From Streptomyces sp. SJL17-4 (GTDB lineage Bacteria; Actinomycetota; Actinomycetes; Streptomycetales; Streptomycetaceae), in the NCBI RefSeq assembly GCF_036826855.1, contig NZ_CP104578.1, positions 1,550,001 to 1,614,000 on the forward strand: 64,000 bases of DNA. Reading direction: 5' to 3'. Every line of letters begins with the position of its first letter. The first letter of the stretch is position 1. Below the pieces are notes generated by a model. That model searched no databases, was not told the DNA's origin, and saw only the letters and a list, made by a program, of their open reading frames with translations. Of this stretch, positions 40,111 to 47,647 are shown one piece after another. A program made the translations under genes and the position numbers.

Positions 40111-42606
40111 TCAGTCCTGGTGGCCGAGCTGGAGGTCGCGCTCGGTGCGGCCGCCGCCGGCCATCTGGAGGACGGTCGCGACGGGCGGGTAGCCGGCGGC
40201 GATGACGGTGTACTCGCCGGAGGACAGGTCCACGAAGCGGAAGGTGCCGTCGGCGCCGGTGGTGAGGGTGTCGACGACGTTGCCGGCGGCGTCGAGCAGG
40301 GTGACCCGGGCGTCCTCGACAGGACGCCCGCCCCCTGCCCGTACGGTGCCGCGCAGCACCGCTCCGCCGGCGAGTTCGATGTCCTGGCGGGTCTCGCGGG
40401 AGGACTGGACGCTCACCGGGAGCGCGGCGGGCCGGAAGGCGGGGGCGCTGGCCGCGAGCGTGTACTCGCCGGCGACCAGTTCGGAGATGACGTACCCGCC
40501 CTCGCGTCCGCTGCGGGTGGAGGCGACGACCTCGCCGCGTACGTCGGTGAGGGTGACGGCCGCGTCCCGTACGGGTGTCCCGTCGGCGGTGACGACGCTG
40601 CCCGCGAGCCGGCCGGCGCCGCCGAGGACGACGTCGAGGTCGATCGGCCGGTCGCCGACGGTGACGGAGACGGCCTGGGGCTGGTGTCCGCCGGCCGCCG
40701 CGATGAGGACGTACGCGCCGCCGCCGGGGACGCTCAGCGCGTACCGCCCGTCCTCGCCGCTGGCTCCCCGGCCGACCTGCCGGCCCTGGACGTCGATGAG
40801 GGTGAGGGCGGCCCGGGGGACGCGGCTGCCGTCGTGGTGCTGGACGGTGCCGCAGACGAGGAGCCCTGAGTGCGGGGCGGCGAAGGAGGCGGGGGCGGCG
40901 GGCGCGGGGGCGGCGTGCCGGGCGTGCGGGACGGCCTGGACGCCGCCGAACTCGTCGGCTCCGGTGGCCTCGGTGGTGGGGCTGTGGTGGGTCACCAGCG
41001 GTTTCTCCTTGAGGAAGAAGGCGAGGACGAGGCCGAGCACGAGGACCGGCACGAGGTAGAGGAAGATGCGCGGCATCGCGTCCGCGTACGCCTGGATGTA
41101 GGCGTCGCGTACGGCGGGCGGCAGGGTGTGCACCGTCTGCGGGGTGATCGACTCGGCGGGCGGCAGGGAGGTCGCGCCACCGGCGAGGACGCCGGTGAGC
41201 CGGTCGCCGAGGGCGTCGTCGAGCCGGGAGGCGAAGAGGGTGCCGAAGACGGCGGCGCCGACGCTGCCGCCGATCTGGCGGAAGTAGTTGTGGGCGCTGG
41301 TGGCGGTGCCGAGGTCGGCGGGGCGTACGGAGTTCTGTACGGCGAGGACGAGCACCGGCATGACGAGTCCGATGCCGGTGCCGAGGACGGCCTGCCAGAG
41401 GCTGTGCTGGAGGCGCGGGGTGTCGACGTCCATGCGGGAGAGCAGCCACATGCCGAGGACGGAGAGGGCGCCGCCGAGCAGGGGGTAGATCTTGTAGTGG
41501 CCGGTGCGGCTGATGAGCTGGCCGGAGACGACGGAGGCGATGACGATGCCGCCCATGAGGGGCAGCATCAGGAGGCCGGACTCGGTGGCGGTGGCGCCCT
41601 CGACCATCTGCAGGAAACTGGGGAGGTAGCTGGCCGCACCGAAGAGCGCGATGCCGACGACGGCGCCGACGAGGGCGGTGACGGTGAAGACGGAGTCGCG
41701 GAACAGCCGGAGCGGGATGAGGGGTTCGGGAGCGAAGTGCTCGACGACCAGGAACAGCAGGGTGGTTCCGGCGGCTCCGCAGGCGAGGGCGATGACGACG
41801 CGGGAGTCCCAGGCGTACTCGGTGCCGCCCCAACTGGTGAGCAGGACCAGGCAGGTGGAGGCGGCGGCGAGGAGGAGGGCGCCGAGCACGTCGAAGCGCC
41901 CGCGCGGGGTGGGCTTGGGGAGTTCGAGGACGACGGCGACGACGGCGAGGGTGACGAGCCCGAAGGGCACGTTGAAGTAGAAGCACCAGCGCCAGGAGAC
42001 GTGGTCGGTGAAGAAGCCGCCGAGCAGGGGTCCCGCGACGGAGGCGAGGCCGAAGGCGGCGCCGATCAGGCCCATGTACCGGCCGCGTTCCCGGGCGGGG
42101 ACGATGTCGGCGATGATCGCCTGGACGCCGATCATCAGGCCGCCGGCGCCGATGCCCTGGATCGCGCGGAAGGCGATGAGCTCGTCCATGCTGCGGGACC
42201 AGCCGGCGAGTCCCGAGCCGATGACGAAGACGACGATCGCGAAGAGGAAGACGCTCTTGCGGCCGAGGAGGTCGCCGAGCTTTCCGTAGATCGGCAGGCC
42301 GATGGTGGAGGTCAGCAGGTAGGCGGTGATCGCCCAGGACATCCGGTCGAGGCCCTGGAGTTCGCCGACGATCTTCGGCAGGGCGGTGGCGACGATCATC
42401 TGCTCGAGCGCGGCGAGGAGCAGCGCGAGCATCAGGCCGCAGAAGACGAGCCGGACGCGGCGGGGGTCGAGGTGGTCGGCCCGGTCGGGGTGGGGCGGTG
42501 GAGTCGGGACGGTGGGCGGGCCGCCCGCGGCGAGCGGTCCGGCGCCCCCCGCGTCGGCAGGCACCTCTCCGTCCTCAGCGGACTTCACGATCGTGATCGC
42601 ACCCAC
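40111..42606 (-). CDS. DHA2-type MFS drug transporter fused to three carboxypeptidase-regulatory-like domains
   Basis: The protein has 831 residues and starts at GTG 42606 behind GGGGAG. Residues about 45-530 are an EmrB/QacA-type permease with roughly 14 helices. Motif A appears as GKLGDLLGRKSVFL, and motif C-like sequence as GLASVAGPLLGGFFTDHVSWRW. The first helix reads LMLALLLAALEQMIVATALP, with the D of the usual LDxTIVNVALP replaced by E. Three homologous beta-sandwich repeats follow at 578-663, 664-746 and 747-831. Each has G.V....G.PV..A.VTL.D..G and DG.Y....L..GEYT.....-type motifs of the CnaB/transthyretin-like class. Similar fusions occur in actinobacteria. It is probably a multidrug proton antiporter. 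Confidence 0.88.
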   Translation of the reverse strand: MGAITIVKSAEDGEVPADAGGAGPLAAGGPPTVPTPPPHPDRADHLDPRRVRLVFCGLMLALLLAALEQMIVATALPKIVGELQGLDRMSWAITAYLLTSTIGLPIYGKLGDLLGRKSVFLFAIVVFVIGSGLAGWSRSMDELIAFRAIQGIGAGGLMIGVQAIIADIVPARERGRYMGLIGAAFGLASVAGPLLGGFFTDHVSWRWCFYFNVPFGLVTLAVVAVVLELPKPTPRGRFDVLGALLLAAASTCLVLLTSWGGTEYAWDSRVVIALACGAAGTTLLFLVVEHFAPEPLIPLRLFRDSVFTVTALVGAVVGIALFGAASYLPSFLQMVEGATATESGLLMLPLMGGIVIASVVSGQLISRTGHYKIYPLLGGALSVLGMWLLSRMDVDTPRLQHSLWQAVLGTGIGLVMPVLVLAVQNSVRPADLGTATSAHNYFRQIGGSVGAAVFGTLFASRLDDALGDRLTGVLAGGATSLPPAESITPQTVHTLPPAVRDAYIQAYADAMPRIFLYLVPVLVLGLVLAFFLKEKPLVTHHSPTTEATGADEFGGVQAVPHARHAAPAPAAPASFAAPHSGLLVCGTVQHHDGSRVPRAALTLIDVQGRQVGRGASGEDGRYALSVPGGGAYVLIAAAGGHQPQAVSVTVGDRPIDLDVVLGGAGRLAGSVVTADGTPVRDAAVTLTDVRGEVVASTRSGREGGYVISELVAGEYTLAASAPAFRPAALPVSVQSSRETRQDIELAGGAVLRGTVRAGGGRPVEDARVTLLDAAGNVVDTLTTGADGTFRFVDLSSGEYTVIAAGYPPVATVLQMAGGGRTERDLQLGHQD

Positions 42607-42844
42607 GTGCCTGCTCCCCTCGTCACGGCGTCTGCGCCGCGCCATTCTTCGCATTGGGCACGAAGGGGGAGCAAGTCGGGCGGTACGGGAGGTCAGTGGC
42701 GTCCGGAGGCGTGAACGGCCCTGCGGTACGGCGCACTTGGGTCGCTCATCAGCGCGTTTAGGAGGAGGCCCGCGCCCCCGGCGCACAGGGGGCGCCGTTA
42801 CGGGGGTGCGGGCGATCCACTCGAATCGGTGAACGCTCCGGGCG

Positions 42845-43288
42845 TTACTTCTGGACCTCGTCCGCCAGCTTGTCGAGAACGGCGTCGTAGATCCGGGCGA
42901 GGCCCTTGGGTGCGAAGGTCCGCTCGAAGAAGCCGCCGACGCCGGTGGCGCCGTCCCAGACGGTGGTGACGACGACGCGGGACTTGCCCTCGCCGGCGGG
43001 GGTCACGGTCCAGGTGGTGACCATGGAGGAGTTGCGGTCCTTCTCGACGAGCTGTCCGTCGGTGGGCTCGGCGACCTCCAGGAGGCAGTCGCGGACGCGC
43101 TTGCTCGTGGCCTGCAGCTTCCAGTGGACGAGGGTGCCCTCGCCGTCGCCGCCCTCACGGACCTCGTACTCGCTGAAGTGCTCGGGGAGCAGCTTCGCAC
43201 GCGTGCCGCTGTAGTCGGCCAGCGCGTCGAACGCTTCCTCCGGGTTCGCGGCGATGATCCGTTCCGTGGTGGCCTCGACCTGCGCCAT
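42845..43288 (-). CDS. SRPBCC family protein (polyketide cyclase/START-like)
   Basis: The protein has 147 residues, typical for a single helix-grip domain. The start ATG 43288 is five bases after GGAGGA. The family features are the N-terminal strand VEATTERIIAANPEEAFDALADY, a middle LVHWKLQATSKRVRDCLLEV, and the long C-terminal helix FFERTFAPKGLARIYDAVLDKLADEV. Such proteins bind hydrophobic ligands in a central cavity. The ligand is unknown. It is divergent from the radical SAM gene. Confidence 0.82.
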   Translation of the reverse strand: MAQVEATTERIIAANPEEAFDALADYSGTRAKLLPEHFSEYEVREGGDGEGTLVHWKLQATSKRVRDCLLEVAEPTDGQLVEKDRNSSMVTTWTVTPAGEGKSRVVVTTVWDGATGVGGFFERTFAPKGLARIYDAVLDKLADEVQK

Positions 43289-43379
43289 TGACTTCCTCCA
43301 GCTCGTGGTTCCTCAGGGGTGTGGGCCTAGAGAACCACGTGGGCTCCGGGGCACGAAATCCGGGTTGCAACGATCAAGG

Positions 43380-43397
43380 GAACAGGTGTTCTATTCT
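43380..43397 (+). promoter_or_regulatory. LexA/SOS box adjoining a -10 element
   Basis: GAAC-AGGT-GTTC (43380-43391) matches the actinobacterial/Gram-positive SOS-box core GAAC-N4-GTTC. It directly abuts TATTCT (43392-43397), a good -10 hexamer about 38 bases upstream of ATG 43436. LexA bound here would block the promoter. Confidence 0.62.
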
Positions 43398-43435
43398 GAG
43401 CGAACGGTCGACGCAGAGCCATCGAGGAGGCGTCC

Positions 43436-44467
43436 ATGCGCTGGGACAATCTGGGCGACACCCCCGCCGCTCCCGCCGACATCGCCCTGTTCGGTACGGA
43501 CGCGGTGACCACCCGGACCTTCGACACGCCCGAGTTCCGGGGCATCACCTTCCACGAGGTACGGGCCCGCTCGATCCTCAACCGGGTGCCGGGCGCCTCC
43601 CGGATGCCGTTCGAGTGGACGGTCAACCCGTACCGTGGGTGCTCGCACGCTTGTGTGTACTGCTTCGCCCGCAAGACCCACAGCTATCTCGACCTCGACA
43701 CGGGGCTCGGCTTCGACTCCCAGATCGTCGTCAAGATCAACGCCCCGGAGGTCCTGGCCCGCCAGCTCTCCTCCGCCCGCTGGCAGGGCGCGCACATCGC
43801 GATGGGCACCAACGTCGACTGCTACCAGCGCGCCGAGGGCCGGTACGGACTGATGCCGGGCATCCTCACCGCCCTGCGCGACCGCGCCAACCCCTTCTCC
43901 ATCCTCACCAAGGGCACGCTGATCCTGCGCGATCTGGAGCTGCTCACCCAGGCCGCCCGGGTCACCGAGGTCGGCATCTCCGTCTCCGTCGGCTTCACCG
44001 ACCAGGAGCTGTGGCGCACCATCGAGCCCGGCACCCCCTCCCCGCAGCGCCGGCTCGACGTGGTCCGGACGCTGGGTGCGCACGGCATCGACTGCGGGGT
44101 CCTGATGGCCCCCGTGGTGCCCTTCCTCGGCGACCGGCCCGAGCAGCTGCGCGACACGGTCCGCGCGATCGCCGAGGCGGGGGCGAGTTCGGTCACCCCG
44201 CTCGTGCTGCATCTGCGGCCGGGCGCCCGCGAGTGGTTCATGCAGTGGCTGCGGCGCCACCACCCCGGTCTGGTGCGGCGGTACGAGCGGATGTACGCGG
44301 ACGGGGCCTACGCGCCCACGTGGTACCAGCGCCGGATCACCCGTCAGGTGCACGAGCTGGCCGCCGAGTTCGGCATCGGGCCCGCACACCGGGGCGCGAC
44401 GCGCCGGATACCCGTACCGGAGGAACCGGAGACGGCGACGGCGCCGGAGCAGCTGACCCTCCTCTGA
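43436..44467 (+). CDS. Radical SAM protein (Rv2578c / SplB-like group)
   Basis: The protein has 343 residues. ATG 43436 follows GAGGAGG at five bases. The iron-sulfur motif is CX3CX2C in YRGCSHACVYCFARKTH (Cys69, Cys73, Cys76). AHIAMGTNVDCYQRAE, ILTKGTLILRDLELL and VGISVSVGF continue the TIM barrel. The layout corresponds to the actinobacterial Rv2578c family, which is related to photolyase-like spore product lyases. The SOS box in its promoter suggests a DNA-damage link. It is cytoplasmic and the substrate is not established. Confidence 0.85.
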   Translation: MRWDNLGDTPAAPADIALFGTDAVTTRTFDTPEFRGITFHEVRARSILNRVPGASRMPFEWTVNPYRGCSHACVYCFARKTHSYLDLDTGLGFDSQIVVKINAPEVLARQLSSARWQGAHIAMGTNVDCYQRAEGRYGLMPGILTALRDRANPFSILTKGTLILRDLELLTQAARVTEVGISVSVGFTDQELWRTIEPGTPSPQRRLDVVRTLGAHGIDCGVLMAPVVPFLGDRPEQLRDTVRAIAEAGASSVTPLVLHLRPGAREWFMQWLRRHHPGLVRRYERMYADGAYAPTWYQRRITRQVHELAAEFGIGPAHRGATRRIPVPEEPETATAPEQLTLL

Positions 44468-44605
44468 ACCTCCCCGGGCTCCGGGGCTCCTCCGACGCTC
44501 CTCGCACCCCCTGTCTCCGCTGACACGCCGTCGGATTCCCGTCCGTTCGGGTCAACTCTGGCCGGAACAGGTCCTGTCACGCCCCGTTCGGGGCACGGAC
44601 GCCCT

Positions 44606-46198
44606 ATGACCCCACGCGCAGGAATGCTGATCGCCGCAGGAGCGCTGGTCGCCGGGACGGTCACCGTCCTGCCCGCCGCCCCCGCGGGCGCCGGTGAACC
44701 GGCCCCCCGTCCGTTCCCCCCGCTCTCCTGGACCGGGTGTGCCACCGAGGCGTACCCGAAGCTCCAGTGCGCCACCCTCAGGGTGCCGCTCAACCACGAC
44801 GACCCGGCCGGCCGGACCGTCACGCTCGCCCTCACCCGGATCCCGCACACCGCGAAGACCTTCCAGGGGCCGCTGCTCGTGAACCCGGGCGGGCCCGGCG
44901 GCAGCGGCCGCGGCATGGCCGGGTACGTGGCGTCCTCGCTGCCCCCGAAGGTGGCCGCCGAGTACGACGTGATCGGCTTCGACCCGCGCGGGGTCGGCAA
45001 GAGCGAGCCCGCGCTCGACTGCAGGCCCGGCCACTTCGACCCGGTCCGCCCGGACTCGGTGCCGAGCGACGCCGCGGGCGAGCGGCTCGCGGTCGAGCGG
45101 GCCCAGGCCTTCGCCGCGGCCTGCGGCAAGAAGTACGCGGACGTCCTGCCGTACATCGACACCGTGAGCACCGCCCGGGACATGGACGTCATCCGGCGGG
45201 CCCTCGGCGCCCCGAAGATCAACTACCTCGGCTACTCGTACGGCACCTATCTGGGGGCCGTGTACGCGCGGCTCCACCCGGACCGGGTGCGGCGGATGGC
45301 GCTGGACTCCGTCGTGAACCCGCACGGCGTCTGGTACGAGGACAACATCGCGCAGGACTACGCCTTCGACACCCGGCACAAGGACTTCATGGCCTGGGTG
45401 GCAAAGCAGGACTCCGTGTACAAGCTGGGTGCCGACCCGGCGGCGGTCGAGGCGGCCTGGTACCGGATGCGCGACGCGCTGCGCGCGAAGCCGGCCGGCG
45501 GGAAGGTCGGGCCGGGCGAGCTGGAGGACACCTATCTGCCCGGCGGGTACTACAACGGCTACTGGCCCCGCCTCGCGAAGGCGTTCGCCGCGTACGTCAA
45601 CGACGCGAACGCGGAACCGCTGACGGAGGCGTACGAGCGGTACGGCGAGGCCGACGCCGCCGCCGACAACGGCTACTCGGTCTACACGAGCGTGCAGTGC
45701 CGGGACGCGGCCTGGCCCCGCGACTGGAGCGTCTGGCGCAAGGACAACTGGGACGTGCACGCCAAGGCGCCCTTCTCCACCTGGAACAACGCCTGGTACA
45801 ACGCGCCGTGCGCGTTCTGGCCGGTGGAGTCGCTGACCCCGCCGGACGTCACCAACGACCAGGTGCCGCCGGTCCTCATCCTCCAGGCCACGGACGACGC
45901 GGCGACGCCGTACGAGGGCGGCGTCGCCCTGCACCGGCTGATGCACGGCTCCAGCCTGGTCGTGGAGGAGGGCGGCGGGAACCACGGCGTGACCCTCGGC
46001 GGGAACGACTGCATGGACGGGCACCTGTCCACCTACCTCGCCACGGGCAAGGTCCCGCGCGCCGAGGGCGACGCCGAGGTGGACGCGGTCTGCGCGGCGC
46101 TGCCGGAGCCGAAGCCCGAGCCGGTGACCCGGTCCGCCCCGGCCGCGGCCGAACCCGCGGGCAGCGCGCTGCACGGGTTCCTCGGCCACGTGCGCTGA
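44606..46198 (+). CDS. Secreted alpha/beta hydrolase, tripeptidyl aminopeptidase-like (S33)
   Basis: The protein has 530 residues. It has a signal peptide (RAGMLIAAGALVAGTVTVLPAAPAGA). The N-terminal core has LLVNPGGPGGSGRGMAGY (oxyanion region) and VIGFDPRGVGKSEPALDC. The nucleophile elbow is LGYSYGTYLG (Ser211). The TAP-like C-terminal domain contains PVLILQATDDAATPYEGG (Asp) and GGNHGVTLGGNDCMD (His). Streptomyces homologues release tripeptides or dipeptides from secreted proteins. ATG 44606 has no clear ribosome-binding site. A GC-rich hairpin follows the stop codon. Confidence 0.87.
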   Translation: MTPRAGMLIAAGALVAGTVTVLPAAPAGAGEPAPRPFPPLSWTGCATEAYPKLQCATLRVPLNHDDPAGRTVTLALTRIPHTAKTFQGPLLVNPGGPGGSGRGMAGYVASSLPPKVAAEYDVIGFDPRGVGKSEPALDCRPGHFDPVRPDSVPSDAAGERLAVERAQAFAAACGKKYADVLPYIDTVSTARDMDVIRRALGAPKINYLGYSYGTYLGAVYARLHPDRVRRMALDSVVNPHGVWYEDNIAQDYAFDTRHKDFMAWVAKQDSVYKLGADPAAVEAAWYRMRDALRAKPAGGKVGPGELEDTYLPGGYYNGYWPRLAKAFAAYVNDANAEPLTEAYERYGEADAAADNGYSVYTSVQCRDAAWPRDWSVWRKDNWDVHAKAPFSTWNNAWYNAPCAFWPVESLTPPDVTNDQVPPVLILQATDDAATPYEGGVALHRLMHGSSLVVEEGGGNHGVTLGGNDCMDGHLSTYLATGKVPRAEGDAEVDAVCAALPEPKPEPVTRSAPAAAEPAGSALHGFLGHVR

Positions 46199-46220
46199 CG
46201 CCCGGCCGACCCCGCACGAT

Positions 46221-46244
46221 GCCCGCGCCCCTCGGGGCGCGGGC
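46221..46244. terminator. Stem-loop terminator
   Basis: An 11-bp perfect stem (46221-46231 with 46234-46244) with a two-base loop lies 23 bases downstream of the secreted peptidase stop codon. Only GTTGT follows, so the T tract is weak. Confidence 0.55.
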
Positions 46245-46275
46245 GTTGTCAGTGCCGTGGGCGAGGATGTGGGGC

Positions 46276-46770
46276 ATGACGAGCCACCTGACCCACGTAC
46301 CCGCTCCCGACGGGATCGCAGCCAGCCCGCAGTACAGCCATGTCGTCTGGGGGACGGGCCGCTTCGTCGCGATATCCGGTCAGTGCGCGTTCGACGCCTC
46401 GGGCGCGGTGGTCGGGGAGGGGGACGCGGTGGCGCAGGCCCATCAGGTCTTCGCCAACCTGGACCGCTGTCTCGCGGCGGCGGGCGCCGGGTTCCAGGAC
46501 GTCGTGAAGCTGACGTACTTCGTCACGGACGTCGCCCATCTGCCCGCCGTACGGGAGGCCCGGGACGCCCGTTTCGCGGGGGCTCCGCTGCCGGCGAGCT
46601 CGGCGGTCCAGGTGTCGGCGCTCGTCCGCCCGGAACTGCTCGTGGAGATCGAGGCGTTCGCCCTGGTGCCGGAGCGGAGGCAGGACTCCGGGGGCGCCGG
46701 CCCGGCCCGCCCGGTTCTCCGCTCAGTGGGCGGTGCCGACTCAGTGGGCGGTGCCGATTCGGCCGAGTGA
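46276..46770 (+). CDS. RidA family protein with C-terminal extension
   Basis: The protein has 164 residues. The first ~130 residues are a RidA domain: YSHVVWGTGRFVAISGQCAFDASG, DAVAQAHQVFANLDRCLAAAG, VVKLTYFVTDVAHLPAVREARD, PASSAVQVSALVRPELLVEIEAFA. The stretch around PLPASSAVQVSALVRP aligns with the P.R.TV.V..L..P active-site region but lacks the usual Arg. A 30-residue tail ends SVGGADSVGGADSAE, encoded by an 18-bp duplication. ATG 46276 follows GAGGA. The last 30 bp overlap the convergent HEAT-repeat gene. Confidence 0.8.
   Translation: MTSHLTHVPAPDGIAASPQYSHVVWGTGRFVAISGQCAFDASGAVVGEGDAVAQAHQVFANLDRCLAAAGAGFQDVVKLTYFVTDVAHLPAVREARDARFAGAPLPASSAVQVSALVRPELLVEIEAFALVPERRQDSGGAGPARPVLRSVGGADSVGGADSAE
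46723..46758. repeat. 18-bp tandem duplication in overlapping gene ends
   Basis: TCAGTGGGCGGTGCCGA[CT] occurs at 46723-46740 and 46741-46758. It encodes the SVGGAD repeats of the RidA tail on the plus strand. The second copy supplies the stop codon of the HEAT-repeat gene on the minus strand. Confidence 0.8.
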
Positions 46771-47373
46771 CGCTTTCGCCGCGTCGCCGAGCCTGGGATG
46801 CGGGAGCGCGGCCTCCAGGGTCGGGCGGGCCCGGGGGTCGCCGAGGGCACCCAGAGCCTCGACGCAGGCGAGGCCGACCCGCCAGTGGGGGTCGTCGGCG
46901 GTCAGGCGCCGTTCGAGGACGGTGATCAGGGCGGGTACGGACTCGGGGGCACGGAGATCGGCGAGCAGCCGGACCGGCAGCAGGGCATAGGCGACGCGGA
47001 GTTCGTTGGTGGCGAGGGCGGCGGCCGCGCGGGCGGTACGAGGGTCGCCGAGCCGGGTCAGGGCGTGGGCGGCGGTGACGCAGCGCTCCGGGTCGCGGTG
47101 GTTGAGGAGGAGCACCAGGGCCTCGAAGGCGCGCGGGTCGCCCGTGACGCCGAGGGCGTAGGCGGCGATCTCGCGGGCCCAGAGGGGCTGTCCGGGTGCG
47201 GTGAGGACGTGGTGCAGTTCCTCGGGATCGGTGGTTTCCGCGAGCTGTTCGAATGCCGCCGGGACGGTTCCGGTGGCATTCTCGATCTCGTCCCGCAATC
47301 GATCGATCATCGAGCAGAATTCCGGATCCTCGGCGTATTCCATGAATCCGAGCCTATCCGCGATCCAGATCAC
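46741..47373 (-). CDS. HEAT-repeat domain protein
   Basis: The protein has 210 residues built of about four HEAT/armadillo-like helical pairs: PLWAREIAAYALGVTGDPRAFEALVLLL, DPERCVTAAHALTRLGDPRTARAAAAL and PHWRVGLACVEALGALGDPRARPTLEAAL illustrate the unit. The N-terminal region is acidic. GTG 47373 was chosen because GAGGA lies four bases upstream; ATG 47343 has no ribosome-binding site. Such proteins act as scaffolds; no partner is evident. It is divergent from the 3-hydroxyacyl-CoA dehydrogenase gene, with 274 bases between them. Confidence 0.75.
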   Translation of the reverse strand: MIWIADRLGFMEYAEDPEFCSMIDRLRDEIENATGTVPAAFEQLAETTDPEELHHVLTAPGQPLWAREIAAYALGVTGDPRAFEALVLLLNHRDPERCVTAAHALTRLGDPRTARAAAALATNELRVAYALLPVRLLADLRAPESVPALITVLERRLTADDPHWRVGLACVEALGALGDPRARPTLEAALPHPRLGDAAKASLGRIGTAH

Positions 47374-47406
47374 ATTTTCCTCAACTTCCCAGGACTGGCG
47401 TGCTCG

Positions 47407-47424
47407 TTACCCGCCGGTTAGTCT
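47407..47424 (+). promoter_or_regulatory. Palindrome overlapping a candidate -10 upstream of the dehydrogenase
   Basis: TTACC-CGCC-GGTTA (47407-47420) is an almost perfect inverted repeat, of the kind bound by TetR-family fatty acid regulators. It overlaps TAGTCT (47419-47424), a TAnnnT -10 hexamer. A TetR gene lies two positions downstream. Confidence 0.4.
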
Positions 47425-47453
47425 CAGGTGAGCGGGGCACCCCCCGCGCTTCT

Positions 47454-47482
47454 CACAACGGCCTGGTGACGCAGCCGTTGTG
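47454..47482. promoter_or_regulatory. Inverted repeat in the leader of the dehydrogenase gene
   Basis: CACAACGGC (47454-47462) and GCCGTTGTG (47474-47482) are exact inverted arms with an 11-base gap. In the RNA this would be a stable hairpin about 165 bases upstream of the start codon. It could be an operator or an attenuator. Confidence 0.4.
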
Positions 47483-47647
47483 GGTGTTCGTCGGTTCGGC
47501 AGTTTCGACGTGGCTCCGGGACAGAGTCCGTCGCCCCTATTCCCCCAGGGCATCGCCCTTTCTCCCGGGCAGAGCCCTCGCTCTTTCCCGCGCCCTTTTG
47601 TGCGCGCACTGCCCTCAGTCGTCACTCTTCCTCTCAGGAGTCCCCTG

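Noticed and set aside
44472..44486. Short hairpin CCCCGG-GCT-CCGGGG after the radical SAM gene as terminator
   Set aside because: The stem is only six base pairs without a T tract, too common in this composition to call.
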